From an uncultured Roseicyclus sp. (GTDB lineage: Bacteria > Pseudomonadota > Alphaproteobacteria > Rhodobacterales > Rhodobacteraceae), in assembly GCA_937139335.1 (NCBI GenBank), contig CAKZPN010000027.1, positions 124,001 to 188,000 on the forward strand: a DNA stretch of 64,000 nucleotides. Direction: 5' to 3'. Positions 34,735 through 43,664 of this stretch are shown one piece after another. A model generated the notes under the pieces. That model saw only the letters and a list, made by a program, of their open reading frames with translations, searched no databases and was not told the DNA's origin. A program made the position numbers and the translations under genes. Positions within the stretch are counted from its first letter, which is position 1, and each line of letters starts with the position of its first letter.

Positions 34735-35445
34735 TCAGACCGGGTCGGGCAGGCTCAGCTCGGCGTGATGGACCACGAGGCGGATTGCGCCGCCGGTGAA
34801 GGCGCCGCCCTGAGCAGTGATTTCCAGTGCCGTGGGCGACCAGTAGACGATGGGCGCGGCGGGCCCGTTCACCCAGGAATTCAGGCCCAGACCCAAACCG
34901 GTGCCGAAGCGGCCGGCGTCGCCCGCAACGCCCAGGTCCCAGGTGGTCGCGGTGCCGGTGATGGCCTCGATGACGCGGCCGGTGACGCCGAAGACCAGCG
35001 CGCGCGACGGGATCAGCAGGGGCGACGTGACGGAAGACCCGGCGGTGAGCGCCACATCAATCTCCCTCGATATCAGCGACATCACCGAGCCTGATACGCT
35101 GAGCGTCGCCGCCCCCACCCGCCAATCCGCGCCGTCCCAGATCGCAGGCGCGCCAGCGTCGAGCACGAAGGCCTGCCAGCCCCGGCGCGGCGGCACGAAG
35201 ACCCAGCCGCCGTTCACGGCGATGGCGAGCTTGCCGTCCTGCCCCGACCAGGCGTTCACGCCGCCGGGCGGCACGGCAAAGACCTCACCGTCGATCACGG
35301 CAGCTGGCGGAGTTGCCCGACTGACCGAGACCAGCGTCAGATGCGTCAGCGCGTCGAGACGCGCCAGCGCCTCGTTCACGGTCACATGCTTTTGCGCCTG
35401 CGCGGGGGCCAGCAACGGCAGGGACATGCGGGGGGTGTCAGTCAT
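34735..35445 (-). CDS. DUF2793 protein attached to the GTA cluster
   Basis: A 236-residue protein with the DUF2793 N-terminus (MSLPLLAPAQAQKHVTVNEAL), a domain found in phage and GTA tail-associated proteins of alphaproteobacteria. The 'GGWVFVPPRRGWQAFVLD' block is typical. The second half is a beta-rich region of unknown role, possibly receptor binding or capsule attachment. The ATG at 35445 overlaps the end of the g15 gene by eight bases (ATGACTGA), so it is translated with the GTA tail genes. It is not one of the canonical g1-g15 genes. Confidence 0.82.
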   Translation of the reverse strand: MTDTPRMSLPLLAPAQAQKHVTVNEALARLDALTHLTLVSVSRATPPAAVIDGEVFAVPPGGVNAWSGQDGKLAIAVNGGWVFVPPRRGWQAFVLDAGAPAIWDGADWRVGAATLSVSGSVMSLISREIDVALTAGSSVTSPLLIPSRALVFGVTGRVIEAITGTATTWDLGVAGDAGRFGTGLGLGLNSWVNGPAAPIVYWSPTALEITAQGGAFTGGAIRLVVHHAELSLPDPV

Positions 35446-38400
35446 CGATCTCGATCCTTGCAAACGGCCCTGGCCCGAAGCGATCGGACAGCTGGGCAAC
35501 CTCGATGGTGAAGGGGGCGGCGGCGCCATCGCTGGCCCGCATCGTTGCGGTGTAGGTGAAGGCGGGGGCGGCAAGCGTGGCCTCCCGGCGGAGACCAGTG
35601 CCGTCCATGACGCGCAGCAGGTAGCTTTCGGTAACCTCGCCCAGCGGCACCTCGATCCCCTCCCAGCTGTCGCCGTCGATCCGCGTGCGGCGGATCCAGG
35701 TGAGGGAAAGGTTGCCGGCCACAGCCTGCGCCCGCAGATGGGCGGGGGCATAGGGCCTGAGGCCAACCCCTGGAAAAGCCAGAACCTTTTCGACGTAGCT
35801 CGGGTCGTCGAGACTGCGCCGGGCCGAGCCGATCCGGTAATGCCGCGCCAGCCCGCGGGTCGCGGCCCCGAGGTCTACCTGCCCCGGCGCGCCGTCGAGC
35901 ACCACGAAGAGGCTGCCTTCCGGCCAGACCTCCGGCATCACGCCGTCGCTGCCCTGCTGGCCGCGCAGGCGCCGGCCGATGTCCCAGAGGTCCGCGCCCA
36001 CCAGCGTGGCCTCGGCGAACTGGATCACCTCCCAATCCCCATCGTCGCCGGAACCGATGGCGGCGAGGTTGGCGCCGTTCAGCACCGCCGCCGCCTCGGC
36101 GCCCGACAACTGGCCCGCCGCCAGCCGCACCCGCACGACGCCCGACCGGTCCCAGAGCCCCGGCCGGGCCGCTGCCAGCGGCGTCACCAACGTGCCCATC
36201 ACCGCGCGGCGCTCCATCAATCTGTTGAAGCTGAATCCGTCCGGCCCCGGCGCGGTGTAGACCGCAATGGTACCGGGCCAGGGCGTCGCCGTGACCGCCA
36301 GATGCGGCGCGTGCTCCACCTCAGTCCCGGTGAGCAGCGGCAGGTCGAGGAACACCGGGCTGACCGGCACGGGCGCGACGAAACTGGAGGCAGGCGCGCG
36401 TTCCTCCACCGCCTCCGACGGCTCGGAGACCGAGGGCTCGACCCGCACCGCCTCGATGCTGCGCGCGCCTCGGTCCTCGACCCGGTCGATGCGCCACGTG
36501 GAGCCGTCCTCCAGCGCCACCATCGCCCCCGCGCCCAGCGCCCGGCGGGACGGCGGCAGGGCGAAGCGCAGCTGGTCACGCGCGACCCTTGCCTCGGCCA
36601 GCCAGCGTTCAGCCACCGCCTGCCCCTCCGGCCCGGTCAAGGCCAGCGGCAGGTCGCTTGCCGTCACCACGTCCGAGGCATCGGCGGGAAACACCGCCTC
36701 GGCCACGCGATCTTCGTAACCGGTCTCGGCCGCAGTGAAGCTGACCCGCACCCGCCCCGCGATCTCCGCCTCGGCGGCGCGGATCGCGGTCAGCCCGCCC
36801 GCGTCTTCGTCCACCTGCGCGGTCCAATCGGCTTCGATCACCGCCTCGGGTCCGACGGGCAAGGGCAGGAACACGAGGTGCCCCTCCCGCTCCACCGCCT
36901 GGAACCCGTAGGCCATCATCAGCGCCTGCAACCGCGCCCGCGCGCTTTCGGTCTCGCCTGACAGGTGTCCCCGCACCAGCCCGTGCAGCGCCGAGACGTC
37001 ATAGGCCGTGACCCCCGCCGCCTCGCAGAGCTCCGCCACCACATGTGACAACGGGGCAGCTTCGATCCGGCCGGTGAGCCAGTGGCCCAGCCGCCAGTTC
37101 GCGCCGTCCGACCAGCGGTCGATCTCGTTGGGAAAGGCAGGCCAGGGCCGCGCGTCCCAGGCCCAGGCATGGGCGTGGTCCATCTCCAGCATCGGGCCGC
37201 CATAGACGTCGGAGACCGGGTTGCGGCCCGGCACGGCCCAGTAGGACAGGACCGCGCGCAGGTATTGCGCCTGGATCAGGTCGTCGCGCCGGCCAGAGGA
37301 ATACCGCGGCAGCGCGCTTTCCGAGCTTTTGGGATCGAAGAACTTGTTCGGCTCGTTCGTGCCCTTGTCGACGGCGGGGCAACCAAGCTCCGTGAACCGG
37401 ATCGGCTTCGATCGCGGCACCCAGGGCGAAGGCGTGGGCAGGTGCTCGCCTGCCCTGCGGTCCCGGTGCGGGTTCTCCCACCAGCCGCGGATATCCTTGT
37501 AGCGGAAGGTCCAGGGCTCGTCGTGAGCGCCGTCGGTGATCGCCACCCGCCGCTGCGCTGCCCGCGCTTCCTCGGTCGGGTAGAACCAGTCGTAGCCCTC
37601 GCCGCCCTCGACATTGGCGCGCAGATAATCGAGGTCGTAGATCGTCCCGTGACCTGCATCGGCGTGCTCTGTGCCGTCGCGCCAGTCGCTCAGCGGCATG
37701 TAATTGTCGATCCCGATGAAATCGATCGCGTCATCGGCCCAGAGCGGGTCGAGGTTGAAATACACGTCACCCGACCCGTCCTGCGGCTGGTAGCCGAAAT
37801 ATTCCGACCAGTCGGCGGCGTAGCCCAGTTTGGCCTCCGGAAGCAGGCTGCGCACCTCCGCCGCCAATTGGCGAAAGCGCGCGACCGCCGGAAAGCCCAG
37901 ATCGTCACGCATCTGCGTCAGCGCGCGCATCTCCGAACCGATGCAGAAGGCGTCGACGCCCCCCGCAGCGGCCCCGAGCGCGGCGGCATGCAGGACGAAG
38001 CGGGAATATGACCATTCGGCCGGTCCCGTGTAGCTCACGCGGCCCGGCGTCACGGTGAAATCCGCCGCGCTGACCGTGCCGAAAAAGGCGTCGACGGCGG
38101 CGGCATTGGCCACCGTCCCGTCGGGGCTCCCCGGCAAACCCGGTGCGGCATCGCCCGTGATCCGCCCGCGCCAGGGCAGCACCGGCTGTTCCGCGCCCCC
38201 CCAGGGGTCCGGCAAGCCGTTGCCCGCCAGGATCTCCATCAGCAGGAACGGGTAGACCATCACCTCCTGCCCGCCGTCGCGGATCGCCTCGATCGCCTCG
38301 ATCACCGAGCCGTCGGCGGGCGTGCCACCGTAGATCGGCCGGTCATCGACCCGCGCCAGCTCCTCCGCCTCGGCCCGCGCGATGCCGCCCGCCGTCCAGG

Positions 38401-39334
38401 GCATCTGCACGCCGTCGCGGCTCTTGTCCTCGACCTTGGGCTTCACGCTGCACTGGCCCGCACGCAGATCGTCCCCGAACCAGGCGTAGATCAGGCTGAC
38501 CGAGCGCAGCTCTGGCAGCACATCGCGCATCTGCGTGAGCGCGCGGGTGAAATCCGACCCGCCACCTTCGGCGCTGGTGTTCAGAGCGCTGTCCTGTCCG
38601 AACCCCTTGCGATAGCTGATCTGGCGGGTCGACAGCACGTACTCTCCCGTCCCCGGCATCAGCGCCACCGCGCGCACGAGATCGGCGGCGGCGGGCAGCA
38701 TCTCGCCCTTGGGCTGGGCCGGGCGCGTCACTTCGAAGGCGAACTGCGGCACGCGGTTGCCGAAAGGGCCGAGATCCAGATCCTCGAAAACCACATAGGC
38801 GATGCCGCGATAGGCCGGCACCGCGCCCGCGCCTTCGACCGCCTCGATCAGCGGGTCGGGCATCTGGTCCTCGGTCCCGTGATAGACGCGCAGGCTGACG
38901 GTGCCGAGGTCCAGCTCCACGCCGTCGGCCCAGACCCGGCCGACCCGGCGGATCACCCCTTCGCAAAGCGCGACAGCCAGGCTCACGGAATAGGAATAGG
39001 TCGTGGTCTTGGGCTGCGGCGGCGCACCCTTGCCGCCGCCGCGGGTCGACGCCGTCTCGACGAACTGCGTGGCCCAGATGACATGCCCGCCCAGCCGCAT
39101 CCGCCCGAACAGTTGCGCCACCGGCGCGCCCTCGCCGGCCCCGGTGATGCGGAACCGGTCGATCCGCCCTCGCTCCACCGGGTCCGAGCCGGTGCCGAGC
39201 AGCCGCTGGTCGATCACCCGGCCCAACGTCGCACCGACCGCGCGCCCGATAACCGCGCCGGTTAGGCCCAGCACCGTGCCCGAGGCCATGCCGCCGATGG
39301 CCGCGCCCGCAGCCGACAGAAGGATCGTCGCCAT
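35438..39334 (-). CDS. GTA g15 megatron/host-specificity tail fibre protein
   Basis: A 1298-residue protein, the largest of the GTA cluster. A hydrophobic glycine-rich N-terminus (ILLSAAGAAIGGMASGTVLG) is followed by the first tail-hub domain, a glycoside-hydrolase-like TIM barrel (about 420-720, for example FIGIDNYMPLSDWRDG and RFTELGCPAVDKGTNEPNKF) and phage-tail domains. In RcGTA the homologue forms the tail tip that contacts the recipient cell and probably digests or crosses the envelope. The ATG at 39334 is supported by the g14 stop just upstream. No frameshift is seen, consistent with a functional particle. Confidence 0.95.
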   Translation of the reverse strand: MATILLSAAGAAIGGMASGTVLGLTGAVIGRAVGATLGRVIDQRLLGTGSDPVERGRIDRFRITGAGEGAPVAQLFGRMRLGGHVIWATQFVETASTRGGGKGAPPQPKTTTYSYSVSLAVALCEGVIRRVGRVWADGVELDLGTVSLRVYHGTEDQMPDPLIEAVEGAGAVPAYRGIAYVVFEDLDLGPFGNRVPQFAFEVTRPAQPKGEMLPAAADLVRAVALMPGTGEYVLSTRQISYRKGFGQDSALNTSAEGGGSDFTRALTQMRDVLPELRSVSLIYAWFGDDLRAGQCSVKPKVEDKSRDGVQMPWTAGGIARAEAEELARVDDRPIYGGTPADGSVIEAIEAIRDGGQEVMVYPFLLMEILAGNGLPDPWGGAEQPVLPWRGRITGDAAPGLPGSPDGTVANAAAVDAFFGTVSAADFTVTPGRVSYTGPAEWSYSRFVLHAAALGAAAGGVDAFCIGSEMRALTQMRDDLGFPAVARFRQLAAEVRSLLPEAKLGYAADWSEYFGYQPQDGSGDVYFNLDPLWADDAIDFIGIDNYMPLSDWRDGTEHADAGHGTIYDLDYLRANVEGGEGYDWFYPTEEARAAQRRVAITDGAHDEPWTFRYKDIRGWWENPHRDRRAGEHLPTPSPWVPRSKPIRFTELGCPAVDKGTNEPNKFFDPKSSESALPRYSSGRRDDLIQAQYLRAVLSYWAVPGRNPVSDVYGGPMLEMDHAHAWAWDARPWPAFPNEIDRWSDGANWRLGHWLTGRIEAAPLSHVVAELCEAAGVTAYDVSALHGLVRGHLSGETESARARLQALMMAYGFQAVEREGHLVFLPLPVGPEAVIEADWTAQVDEDAGGLTAIRAAEAEIAGRVRVSFTAAETGYEDRVAEAVFPADASDVVTASDLPLALTGPEGQAVAERWLAEARVARDQLRFALPPSRRALGAGAMVALEDGSTWRIDRVEDRGARSIEAVRVEPSVSEPSEAVEERAPASSFVAPVPVSPVFLDLPLLTGTEVEHAPHLAVTATPWPGTIAVYTAPGPDGFSFNRLMERRAVMGTLVTPLAAARPGLWDRSGVVRVRLAAGQLSGAEAAAVLNGANLAAIGSGDDGDWEVIQFAEATLVGADLWDIGRRLRGQQGSDGVMPEVWPEGSLFVVLDGAPGQVDLGAATRGLARHYRIGSARRSLDDPSYVEKVLAFPGVGLRPYAPAHLRAQAVAGNLSLTWIRRTRIDGDSWEGIEVPLGEVTESYLLRVMDGTGLRREATLAAPAFTYTATMRASDGAAAPFTIEVAQLSDRFGPGPFARIEIDD

Positions 39335-39338
39335 GCCG

Positions 39339-39770
39339 TCACATCCTTTCCGGAAACGCGAACCGCGCCACCACCCGCCGCGCCCAAGGGGGCGTCAGCG
39401 CACTTTCCACCACGCCACGCCCGGAATAGGCGTGGATGAACGTGGGTGCCGACCCGACCTCGGCCTGCACACCCACGTGTTTCGCCACCCCGCCGTCGCG
39501 CATGCGAAACAGCAGCACGTCGCCGGGTGCGGCGTTTCCAATCGGTTTGCCAAGCAGATGACGGGTTGCCGCCGCCCAAAGCCGCTCCTCTCCCGAGGGT
39601 TCGGACCAGTCGGCGGTATAGGCCGGCACCGGCTCCGGTTCCGCCCCGTGAACCTCGCGCCAGAGCCCGCGCAGCAACCCCAGGCAATCGCACCCCGCGT
39701 CCCGGCAACTCGCCTGGTGCACGTAGGGCGTGCCGATCCAGCCGCGCGCGGCGGCCACCACAGCACTCAC
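39339..39770 (-). CDS. GTA g14 NlpC/P60 cell-wall peptidase
   Basis: A 143-residue peptidase of the NlpC/P60 family. The catalytic cysteine lies in CDCLGLLRG and the histidine in VAKHVGVQ. In RcGTA the homologue cleaves peptidoglycan during DNA delivery. The start is GTG at 39770, overlapping the g13 stop as GTGA. The track ORF starts far upstream in another gene. The stop lies four bases before the g15 ATG. Confidence 0.92.
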   Translation of the reverse strand: MSAVVAAARGWIGTPYVHQASCRDAGCDCLGLLRGLWREVHGAEPEPVPAYTADWSEPSGEERLWAAATRHLLGKPIGNAAPGDVLLFRMRDGGVAKHVGVQAEVGSAPTFIHAYSGRGVVESALTPPWARRVVARFAFPERM

Positions 39771-40651
39771 CGCCGGCTCCCGCCGTCGCGCGCGGACAGG
39801 CGCGAGGGGTGCGCCACCATCCAGTCCTCGCTTGGAATGTCCGGGAACCCGCGGAAATTCAGCAGGTTGGCGAATTTCAGGCGGCAGGTCTCCATCCGCT
39901 TGTCGCAGCCCGCCGTCAGCCGAACCCGGTCGCCCGCGGCAATGCCGGCCCGCAAGCGGTCCCACAGCTCCACACGGCGCAACCCACCCTCATGCCGGTC
40001 GATCTTCACCGCGCCGACCAGCCCTACCGCAGCGCCGTCCAGAACCACGCAACGCCCGCGCTCGAACCAGCGCGGCTCGAACCCACCCAGCCCGGCAAGC
40101 CAGAACACCCGCCCGTCCTCGACCGCCGCGACCGTGACCTCCGCGCCATAGCCCGGCGCCTCCAGCTCGAACCGGCACGCGCCATCCCCCAGCACCGCTG
40201 AACATCCACGCTGGTAGACGCGCCCCTTAGGCGTGTTCATCCGCTCCGCCAGCCCGCGCAGCTCCGCCGTGAAGGCCCCGCCTGCTCGCGTCAGGTCTCC
40301 CAGTGTGCCTCGAAATTGCAGCACGCGGTTCTCCGGCGCGTCCCATTGCACCAGCCAGGCCTCGATCGCCGCCCCGTCGAAGCGCCCGGCGGCGATATCC
40401 GCCTCTGTGATCGCCACGTCCGATAGCGCGCCCACGGCTTCGGTATTGTCGACCGACAGGCCGGTGGTCTGCATCAGCGCCGCAGCCGTGAGCCCGGTCT
40501 CGGGCTTGAAACGCACGCCGTCGAAATCCACCGCCCGGTCGTGGTCGGTGAAGCCGAATGCTTTTCCATCGGCCCGCTCCAACTTCCAGCAGCGACACAC
40601 GCTCGTCGTGCCGCTCGCCAGGTGCGCGTCCAGCGCCGCCACCCCTATCAC
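39767..40651 (-). CDS. GTA g13 tail hub protein (DUF2163)
   Basis: A 294-residue protein with the DUF2163 N-terminal domain and a BR0599-like C-terminal part. Four cysteines sit in the pattern RGCSAVLGDGACRF and AGCDKRMETCRLKF, which resembles the Fe-S-binding tail-tip protein L of lambda. The RcGTA homologue is the hub at the tail tip. The GTG start at 40651 overlaps the g12 stop as GTGA. Confidence 0.92.
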   Translation of the reverse strand: MIGVAALDAHLASGTTSVCRCWKLERADGKAFGFTDHDRAVDFDGVRFKPETGLTAAALMQTTGLSVDNTEAVGALSDVAITEADIAAGRFDGAAIEAWLVQWDAPENRVLQFRGTLGDLTRAGGAFTAELRGLAERMNTPKGRVYQRGCSAVLGDGACRFELEAPGYGAEVTVAAVEDGRVFWLAGLGGFEPRWFERGRCVVLDGAAVGLVGAVKIDRHEGGLRRVELWDRLRAGIAAGDRVRLTAGCDKRMETCRLKFANLLNFRGFPDIPSEDWMVAHPSRLSARDGGSRR

Positions 40652-41280
40652 AGCCGGATCTCCACCACCGGCACGTTCGGTACCTCGCCCGCCTGGAAAC
40701 TGGCGACCGAGGTCTGGATCGCGTCCGTGTCGAAACGCACCGGCACGTCGAACTCGAACCCTGCCGTGATCACCTCGCCCGCGTCCGGCGGCTCGGCAAA
40801 CCGCACGAGACCAGCCGCGAGGTCCAGTTCAAAATGCACGCCAAGCACCTGTTCATCCGTAGATATCCCGACCAGCACCGTGCTTTCGACCGGCTTCGCG
40901 ACCGGCCGCACATAGGCGTACCCGCCCGAGGCATAGGTCTTGCTCAACGCAAACTCCGTCGCCACCCCGTCCGCCACCGCAATGTCCTGGTCGCGGAAAT
41001 CCGGCGTGGCGGAGGGCGCACAGCTCTTGAAATCCGACCAGTCCTTCCACCGGAACCCGTGCAACTGCCCACGCCGCGCCTCGAAGAAGGCGATCAACAC
41101 CGCAATGTCGTCGAGCGAGCGCAGCGACACTCCCGCATCGTAGCGCCGCCGCGACTGCGCCCAGGGCGTGTTGCGCTCCTCGAACCCGTTGGTCAGCGTC
41201 ACCACCTCGGTGCGCCGCTCGGGGCCGCCAGTGGAGCCGAAGCTCAGGTTGGCGGGAAACCGGACCTCGTGAAATGCCAT
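40648..41280 (-). CDS. GTA g12 distal tail protein (DUF2460)
   Basis: A 210-residue DUF2460 protein. The N-terminus MAFHEVRFPANLSFGSTGGPER is characteristic, as is RRGQLHGFRWKDWSDFKS in the middle. The RcGTA homologue forms the distal tail ring between tail tube and hub. It lies 12 bp downstream of the tape-measure gene and overlaps g13. No anomaly is seen. Confidence 0.93.
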   Translation of the reverse strand: MAFHEVRFPANLSFGSTGGPERRTEVVTLTNGFEERNTPWAQSRRRYDAGVSLRSLDDIAVLIAFFEARRGQLHGFRWKDWSDFKSCAPSATPDFRDQDIAVADGVATEFALSKTYASGGYAYVRPVAKPVESTVLVGISTDEQVLGVHFELDLAAGLVRFAEPPDAGEVITAGFEFDVPVRFDTDAIQTSVASFQAGEVPNVPVVEIRL

Positions 41281-41292
41281 GATCCCGCCCCC

Positions 41293-41958
41293 TCAGCGAT
41301 TGCGCTGGCCGCGCGCCAGCGCCCGACCCATCTGCGCCGCGATCTGCGTCTGGCTGCGCTGGAATCCCTGCACATCGGGCGTCGTGATGTTCATCACCAC
41401 CTGGACCGGCCCGCCGCCACCTGCCGCCGCGACCCCCAGCCGCCCGTCCGCCCCGCGGCGGAGCGGCATGATCGCCTCGGGCCCCGCCTCGCCCATCAGG
41501 CCCGTGCCGCCGCGCATCGCGAACGCGGTCGGTCCCTGCACGACCCCGCCGCGGGCAAACGGCATCATGCGCCCCTGCGAGATCGCGCCGCCCTTCTGAA
41601 ACGGCAAAATGCCACCCATCAACCCGTTGATCCCGTTCGCCAATGCTGTCCCGAGTGCATTCTGCACCGGCCGCATCGCGGTGTTGTAGGCGGCGTCGAC
41701 CATGCTGCGCGCGACCGTCCTCAGCGCGTCCGACAGGCGCATCCCGTCGAAAACCACGCCGTCGAAGGCGCGTCTGAGCCCGCCGCCGATCGCCCGGCTC
41801 ATCGAGTGAACCTCGCGCCCGGTGTAAAGCATCGTGCCCTGCATCCCGCGCAACTCCGCCTGGAACGCGGCGGTCATGCTCGTGGCCCCCGCGAGGCTCA
41901 CCTCCAGCTCCGCGATCTGCACATCCAGCGCCGCCATGTCGTCATCCAGCCCGGCCAT
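41293..41958 (-). CDS. GTA g11 tail tape measure protein
   Basis: A 221-residue tape-measure protein, short as expected for the short-tailed RcGTA particle. An N-terminal helical part (LDDDMAALDVQIAELEVSL) is followed by a hydrophobic glycine-rich centre (NGINGLMGGILPFQKGGAIS) and the FARGGVVQGPTAF type repeat typical of lambdoid tape measures. It sets tail length and helps DNA passage. It overlaps the end of g10.1 by 17 bases. Confidence 0.92.
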   Translation of the reverse strand: MAGLDDDMAALDVQIAELEVSLAGATSMTAAFQAELRGMQGTMLYTGREVHSMSRAIGGGLRRAFDGVVFDGMRLSDALRTVARSMVDAAYNTAMRPVQNALGTALANGINGLMGGILPFQKGGAISQGRMMPFARGGVVQGPTAFAMRGGTGLMGEAGPEAIMPLRRGADGRLGVAAAGGGGPVQVVMNITTPDVQGFQRSQTQIAAQMGRALARGQRNR

Positions 41959-42163
41959 CGCCTGTCTCCTTGTCCGTTACATCGGGAAACCGGGCCGCCA
42001 GCGCCTCCAGCCGGGCGCGCCCCATCGGGGCCGCTCCGGGCGCGTCGCCCAGCATCATCAGCAGCTCCGCGGGCGTGAGCCGCCAGAACATCTCGGGTGC
42101 CAGCCCCAGCCCCTGCAGACCCGCCCGCATCACGGCGGGCCAATCGAAGCCTGCCGCGCTCAT
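41942..42163 (-). CDS. GTA g10.1 tail assembly chaperone
   Basis: A 73-residue protein matching the rcc01693-type family: FDWPAVMRAGLQGLGLAPEMFWRLTPAELLMML. It is the downstream partner of g10 in tail assembly and probably helps load tail-tube subunits on the tape measure. The track gives only a longer ORF (to 42463) whose upstream part is out of frame with g10. The ATG at 42163 overlaps the g10 stop as ATGA. Confidence 0.9.
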   Translation of the reverse strand: MSAAGFDWPAVMRAGLQGLGLAPEMFWRLTPAELLMMLGDAPGAAPMGRARLEALAARFPDVTDKETGDGRAG

Positions 42164-42474
42164 TCCGGCACCGCGAAGGCCAAGGCCAGCAACTGCGCTG
42201 CCACCCGCGCCGCCTCCAGCGGGCCGCCCTCGATCTCGGCCGACAGAAGTTCGGGCAGGTCGCCGCGCCAGCCGCCGCCCCTCAATCCCGCGCAGACCAG
42301 CATCAGCACGTCGCGGGCCCGCAGGCTCTCGCCCTCGAACCGCTCCACAAGCTCGGCCAGACTGTCGACCTCCAGTCGCGCCTCCAGCTCCGCCAGCGCA
42401 CCCAGCGTCAGCTTCGCCGCCCACCGCTCGCCACCCACGACCAGCGCCACCTCGCCCGCCCACGGGTTCGCCAT
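42160..42474 (-). CDS. GTA g10 tail tube chaperone family protein
   Basis: A 104-residue gene-transfer-agent family protein (Phage_TAC type). The N-terminus NPWAGEVALVVGGERWAAKLTLGALAELEARL shows the typical beta hairpin then helices. It precedes g10.1, the two-gene equivalent of the frameshifted G/GT chaperones of lambda. Here the two parts are separate overlapping genes, and no slippery sequence was recognised. Confidence 0.92.
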   Translation of the reverse strand: MANPWAGEVALVVGGERWAAKLTLGALAELEARLEVDSLAELVERFEGESLRARDVLMLVCAGLRGGGWRGDLPELLSAEIEGGPLEAARVAAQLLALAFAVPE

Positions 42475-42477
42475 GGC

Positions 42478-42891
42478 TCAGATCGCCGTAAAGGTCAGCG
42501 CGCCAGCCGACGCCATCGACATTTCGTAGGTTGCCTCGCCGTCATGGCTGCCCGCGTAGTCGATCGCGGTGATCTGGAACGCCCCCTCGACGATGCCGAA
42601 ATCGGGGATCACGACCTGGAAATCCGGCGTCGCGCCATCGAAGAAGATCTGCCGCGCCCGCTCGTCCGTCGCCGCGTCGCGGAAGATGCCCGAGCCCGAG
42701 ATCGCGGCCGATTTCACGCCGGCCCCGCCCAGCAGCTCGCGCCAGCCGCCCGCCGACTCAAGGCTCGTCACGTCCACCTGTTCTGCGTTGAAGCTCAGCC
42801 GCGTGGCGCGCAGCCCCGCCACCGTCTCGAACACGCCGTTCCCGTCCATGTCGACCTTCACCAGAAGGTCCTTGCCGCTTTGCGCCGCCAT
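42478..42891 (-). CDS. GTA g9 major tail tube protein (TP901-1 family)
   Basis: A 137-residue tail tube protein: KDLLVKVDMDGNGVFETVAGLRATRLSFNAE at the N-terminus and a C-terminal TYEMSMASAGALTFTAI strand are family hallmarks. It polymerises into the tail tube. The ATG at 42891 has GGAGAACGAT before it; the TTG start of the ORF track (42903) adds four residues and lies on that ribosome site, so it is rejected. Confidence 0.93.
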   Translation of the reverse strand: MAAQSGKDLLVKVDMDGNGVFETVAGLRATRLSFNAEQVDVTSLESAGGWRELLGGAGVKSAAISGSGIFRDAATDERARQIFFDGATPDFQVVIPDFGIVEGAFQITAIDYAGSHDGEATYEMSMASAGALTFTAI

Positions 42892-42930
42892 ATCGTTCTC
42901 CAATTCTATCAGATAATTGCCAGACGACGC

Positions 42931-43338
42931 TCACGCGTCCTCATCCACGCGGGCGCGGAACCACAGCTCGATCTCGCGGCCGCCATCGACCCGCCGTGCC
43001 CGCGCCCGCAAAAACGCCATGCGCACCAGCCGCCCGCGCGCCAGCGTCAGGTCCGCGCCGGTCAGCGCATCCGACACCGCCGCCGCCAGCGCCTTGGCGC
43101 TCGCGAAACCCGCCGCCTCGCTCACCACCGTGACCGCGAAATCATGCACCGCGCCCGCGCCCGTCTTGTCAGACGCGTCGCGCGCGTTTTCCGGCCCGAG
43201 CGTCAGGTAAAGCGGCTGCACCGGCCCCGGCGGCAGCGCGTCATAGACCGCGCCCCCCGACAGCGCCGCGACCGCCGCGTCACCGCTCAGCGCGCCATAG
43301 ACCGCGGCCTGCAGCGCCGCCGTGATGCCGTAGCTCAT
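42931..43338 (-). CDS. GTA g8 tail terminator (DUF3168)
   Basis: A 135-residue DUF3168 protein (MSYGITAALQAAVYGALSGDAAVAAL). Homologues cap the tail tube at the head end. The ATG at 43338 overlaps the g7 stop by four bases. A 39-bp gap with a ribosome site separates it from g9. Confidence 0.92.
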   Translation of the reverse strand: MSYGITAALQAAVYGALSGDAAVAALSGGAVYDALPPGPVQPLYLTLGPENARDASDKTGAGAVHDFAVTVVSEAAGFASAKALAAAVSDALTGADLTLARGRLVRMAFLRARARRVDGGREIELWFRARVDEDA

Positions 43339-43664
43339 CGCCCCACCTCCTCGACCGCGAAACAGACCAGCGTGCGGCCCAAGGGCTCGCCCTCGTGCAC
43401 CGCCTCGATCCGGTAGAGCCGCGCACCGTCGCGAAACCGCATCGCCGCATCGGGACGCGCCGCCGCACCCTGCGGCACCGCGCGCATCGTGATCTTCAAT
43501 TGCAACCGGGCCGCCTGGTCCACCTCGCGTCCCGCGCCCCGCGTCTCGACCGCCGTCCAGACATGGCCGCGCGCGACCCAGACCTCGCTGAAACCGCCCG
43601 CGCCGTCGGCGACCCGCTCGGGCGCCTCCAGGAGCAGGCGGCGCGTCATCGCGGGCGCGCTCAT
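43335..43664 (-). CDS. GTA g7 head-tail stopper/adaptor
   Basis: A 109-residue SPP1-gp16/HK97-gp10-like head-tail joining protein: LEAPERVADGAGGFSEVWVARGHVWTAVE is the typical N-terminal barrel. The ATG at 43664 overlaps the g6 stop by four bases, and its own stop overlaps g8. It connects the head adaptor ring to the tail terminator. Confidence 0.92.
   Translation of the reverse strand: MSAPAMTRRLLLEAPERVADGAGGFSEVWVARGHVWTAVETRGAGREVDQAARLQLKITMRAVPQGAAARPDAAMRFRDGARLYRIEAVHEGEPLGRTLVCFAVEEVGR

Noticed and set aside
34850-36961. 703-residue plus-strand ORF
   Set aside because: Antisense to DUF2793 and g15; no family features.
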